Shown here: in pieces, positions 6,475-8,428 of the stretch
Position numbering within the stretch: position 1 is the stretch's first letter
How the letters are laid out: every line of letters begins with the position of its first letter
Source of the DNA: Bacteroidaceae bacterium
GTDB taxonomy: Bacteria; Bacteroidota; Bacteroidia; Bacteroidales; Bacteroidaceae
DNA: 8,428 bases
Reading direction: 5' to 3'
Assembly (NCBI GenBank): GCA_017472905.1
Contig: JAFUNW010000299.1
Location: forward strand, 1 to 8,428
The notes under the pieces: model-generated
Databases searched by the model: none
Seen by the model: the letters and a program-made list of their open reading frames with translations, nothing else
Told to the model about the DNA's origin: nothing
Program-made: the position numbers and the translations under genes

Positions 6475-8428
6475 ATGAATAAGATGAAGCAACACGCTAT
6501 ATATATAATATGCATGTATTTGATTTGCCTTTGCGCAAGCTGTACAGATATTGATATGGTAAAACCCACTACCGGCACCATCGGTACACAAGAAGTGATG
6601 GCAACCCTTCGCTTTAGTCACGAGACTGCCAACCCGATAAATATCACCACACGAGCGACTCTCAATGTGGTGCCGGAATCGCGTGTACAAAATATGTTCA
6701 TCTATTTATGTGTAGGAGAAGAGTGTATCTATACCCACTATTTCGACAAAGAAAATTTAATGGAAGTAGAAGATAGTGTGACTACGGCTAAATGGAACTG
6801 TTGGTATGTAGACAATTTGGAGGCAGAAGAAGATCCGGCAATAGGGCAAGATGCTACTCACGGAATAATACGCATGAGAACTGCCGATGTAACCGGAGCA
6901 ACGCTTTACATTGTAGCCAATATCGATGCTGACATGGTCAACATTTCACCTGAAAAGTTAAATACCATCCGAACCAGACAAGAGATTGAAAATCTAACTG
7001 CAACACTAAACCAAGAGATAACTTCGCGAAACGGTTACTTTCCAATGGCTGCTGTTATACGCGATGTCAATGTATTCCAAAATTCCATTATAAAAGATAA
7101 TGAACAAGTAACAGCCGAACTTGTGAGACTGGATGCCAAAGTAAAAGTGAATGTACGCACAGCCATAGGCAATGTAAATAGCGATACGGTAGGAGTCGGA
7201 GATGACGCTGTAATCACCAGGCAACAACTAAGCGGATTTATTCCACAATCATGGCGCGTGATAAATCTTCCCAAGGGAGCATACGTAATGCCTTATGTTG
7301 CAGGTGAGGGAGCACGAGCTAACCAAGACTATGACGAAGTGGGATATTTCGATACCGAAGCTATCGGTTTTGAAGAGACAATCGTTGATACTTTTATTTT
7401 CGTAAATTCTGAGACGAAGGAAGAAGAAAAAGCGGCTCAAAAAACGCACAGTTTCTCTTTTTATATGTTGGAGAATCAAGAAAGTTCCAACCGAGGAGGA
7501 AATGTTACGACTTATCATTCCCGTGACCAACGAACTAAGGACCCGATAACCGGCCAATATACCAACGGAGGTATCGATGGGGGCATATGGGATTATGCAC
7601 CTGAACAGGCAACATATTTAGAAATTAAAGGACAAATAGAAATGGATGTGGACGTGTCGACTTCTGCCAAACAACAACATCTGGCTGCAGATGTCACCTA
7701 CTACATACATTTGGGAGACTTCGGTACACTGACCGGAAAACCTGCGGCTTTTGACTTCAACAACTATGATATCATACGAAACACAAGTTATACCTACACA
7801 ATTACCATAAAAGGGGTAAACAGCATAGAAGTAGAGGTGAAAACATCACAAGACAATGATGCTTCAGCTGTAAACGAAAAAGAATCGGGAGCTACCGGCC
7901 AAGTTTATGTTGCAGAAGAAGAAATCTTCACCTTTGACGCTCATTACGGGCAACGAGTTTACATGATAGATGCAGCAAACATTGACCCTAGAAATGTAAC
8001 TTGGTATGTCAGCACACCTTTTAGTGAGGGAGTACCTGAAATTATAGGAGGAACGGAAGTTCCCGCCGGTAAGGATTACAAATGGGTACAATTTATGCTA
8101 AACGATATTGAAGGGACAGGCCAAAACAAAGCATACAGTAAAAACAATCAAAGTTACCCGGGCAATGGTAGTTCTGATCTGAAAGATGTAGTGGAATTCA
8201 CAAAGTTCATCAAAGCAGAAGTTTCCAAAATCAGAGATAACAATCCTAACACCAACAGTGAATATTTTATAAAGGAATGTGACGATGTCTGGTTTGCTTG
8301 GTATCAACAACAATTTCCGGATGAAGAACTTGATAAAGAGGATGAAACGAAACCTTGGTGGCGAGACCGCATGTATGTAACCATTTTTGTGGATGAATTC
8401 TATTACGAAGTAGACCCCATTACAGGAA
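6475..8428 (+). CDS. DUF4906 family fimbrial lipoprotein, 3'-truncated by the window
   Basis: The frame is open from ATG 6475 to the window end (651 codons, no stop). An in-frame TAG at 6472-6474 just before it limits the start; ATG 6484 is an alternative. The hydrophobic N-terminus, rich in Ile and Cys, ends in LCASC with Cys23 as probable lipid site. TTRA at 58-61 is a likely protease site (after Arg60). Residues about 60-260 look like an Mfa2/fimbrillin-type domain: VQNMFIYLCVGEE, then GATLYIVANI, then ELVRLDAKVKVNV. HSFSFYMLEN near 325-334, DVTYYIHLGDFG at 406-417, YTYTITIKGV and the terminal MYVTIFVDEFYYEVDPITG are hallmarks I associate with DUF4906. Family members are commonly larger, so a sizeable C-terminal part is probably missing. 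Its size and position after the shaft genes suit a tip or stalk adhesin; this is inference. Confidence 0.85.
   Translation, partial: MNKMKQHAIYIICMYLICLCASCTDIDMVKPTTGTIGTQEVMATLRFSHETANPINITTRATLNVVPESRVQNMFIYLCVGEECIYTHYFDKENLMEVEDSVTTAKWNCWYVDNLEAEEDPAIGQDATHGIIRMRTADVTGATLYIVANIDADMVNISPEKLNTIRTRQEIENLTATLNQEITSRNGYFPMAAVIRDVNVFQNSIIKDNEQVTAELVRLDAKVKVNVRTAIGNVNSDTVGVGDDAVITRQQLSGFIPQSWRVINLPKGAYVMPYVAGEGARANQDYDEVGYFDTEAIGFEETIVDTFIFVNSETKEEEKAAQKTHSFSFYMLENQESSNRGGNVTTYHSRDQRTKDPITGQYTNGGIDGGIWDYAPEQATYLEIKGQIEMDVDVSTSAKQQHLAADVTYYIHLGDFGTLTGKPAAFDFNNYDIIRNTSYTYTITIKGVNSIEVEVKTSQDNDASAVNEKESGATGQVYVAEEEIFTFDAHYGQRVYMIDAANIDPRNVTWYVSTPFSEGVPEIIGGTEVPAGKDYKWVQFMLNDIEGTGQNKAYSKNNQSYPGNGSSDLKDVVEFTKFIKAEVSKIRDNNPNTNSEYFIKECDDVWFAWYQQQFPDEELDKEDETKPWWRDRMYVTIFVDEFYYEVDPITG

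Noticed and set aside
6502..6516. tatatata stretch as a promoter for the DUF4906 gene
   Set aside because: It lies inside the coding sequence, in the signal peptide codons, and encodes the hydrophobic Ile/Tyr stretch; no -33 element accompanies it.
1..8428. tRNA, rRNA, CRISPR array, insertion sequence or integrase gene
   Set aside because: No cloverleaf, spaced repeat array, transposase or recombinase motif was seen on either strand.

Overview
The window is a type V (FimA/Mfa1-class) fimbrial gene cluster from a Bacteroidales bacterium, most likely Bacteroides, Phocaeicola or a close relative. The evidence is a run of Bacteroidales-specific families (DUF3575, DUF5119, fimbrillin-like lipoproteins, DUF4906), lipoprotein signal peptides on five consecutive proteins, an A-rich leader without a Shine-Dalgarno site before the main fimbrillin, and moderate to low GC. 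Every supported gene is on the + strand. Families were recognised by eye; no database was searched.

Layout. (1) 1-972: the 3' part of an outer-membrane protein ending in a DUF3575 domain. (2) 969-2048: a DUF5119 lipoprotein overlapping it by 4 bases, with a strong ribosome binding site. (3) 2049-2254: the largest gap, holding a partial match to a familiar dispersed repeat and a long A-rich leader. (4) 2255-3289: a compact fimbrillin, the best candidate for the main shaft subunit. (5) 3318-3358: a stable UUCG-capped stem-loop. (6) 3367-4656: a second fimbrillin-like lipoprotein. (7) 4675-6396: a third one, with what looks like a ricin/beta-trefoil lectin domain inserted near its C-terminus and cut short by an in-frame TGA. 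The missing last 21 codons are still readable at 6397-6459. (8) 6475-8428: a large DUF4906 lipoprotein that runs off the window.

How the parts fit. The four fimbrillin-like products (genes 4, 6, 7 and 8) each carry a lipobox cysteine and then, 27 to 37 residues later, a Thr-Arg followed by Ala, Ser or Gly. This fits the known type V assembly route, in which lipidated precursors reach the outer membrane and a trypsin-like protease cuts after Arg to open the polymerisation groove. The DUF5119 lipoprotein has no such site near its N-terminus, so it probably stays lipid-anchored at the base. The leader and hairpin around gene 4 suggest it is expressed more strongly than the accessory and tip genes after it.

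The most notable points are the nonsense codon that removes the C-terminal strand of the lectin-bearing subunit, the lectin-like domain itself, the shared processing motif, and the intercistronic hairpin.
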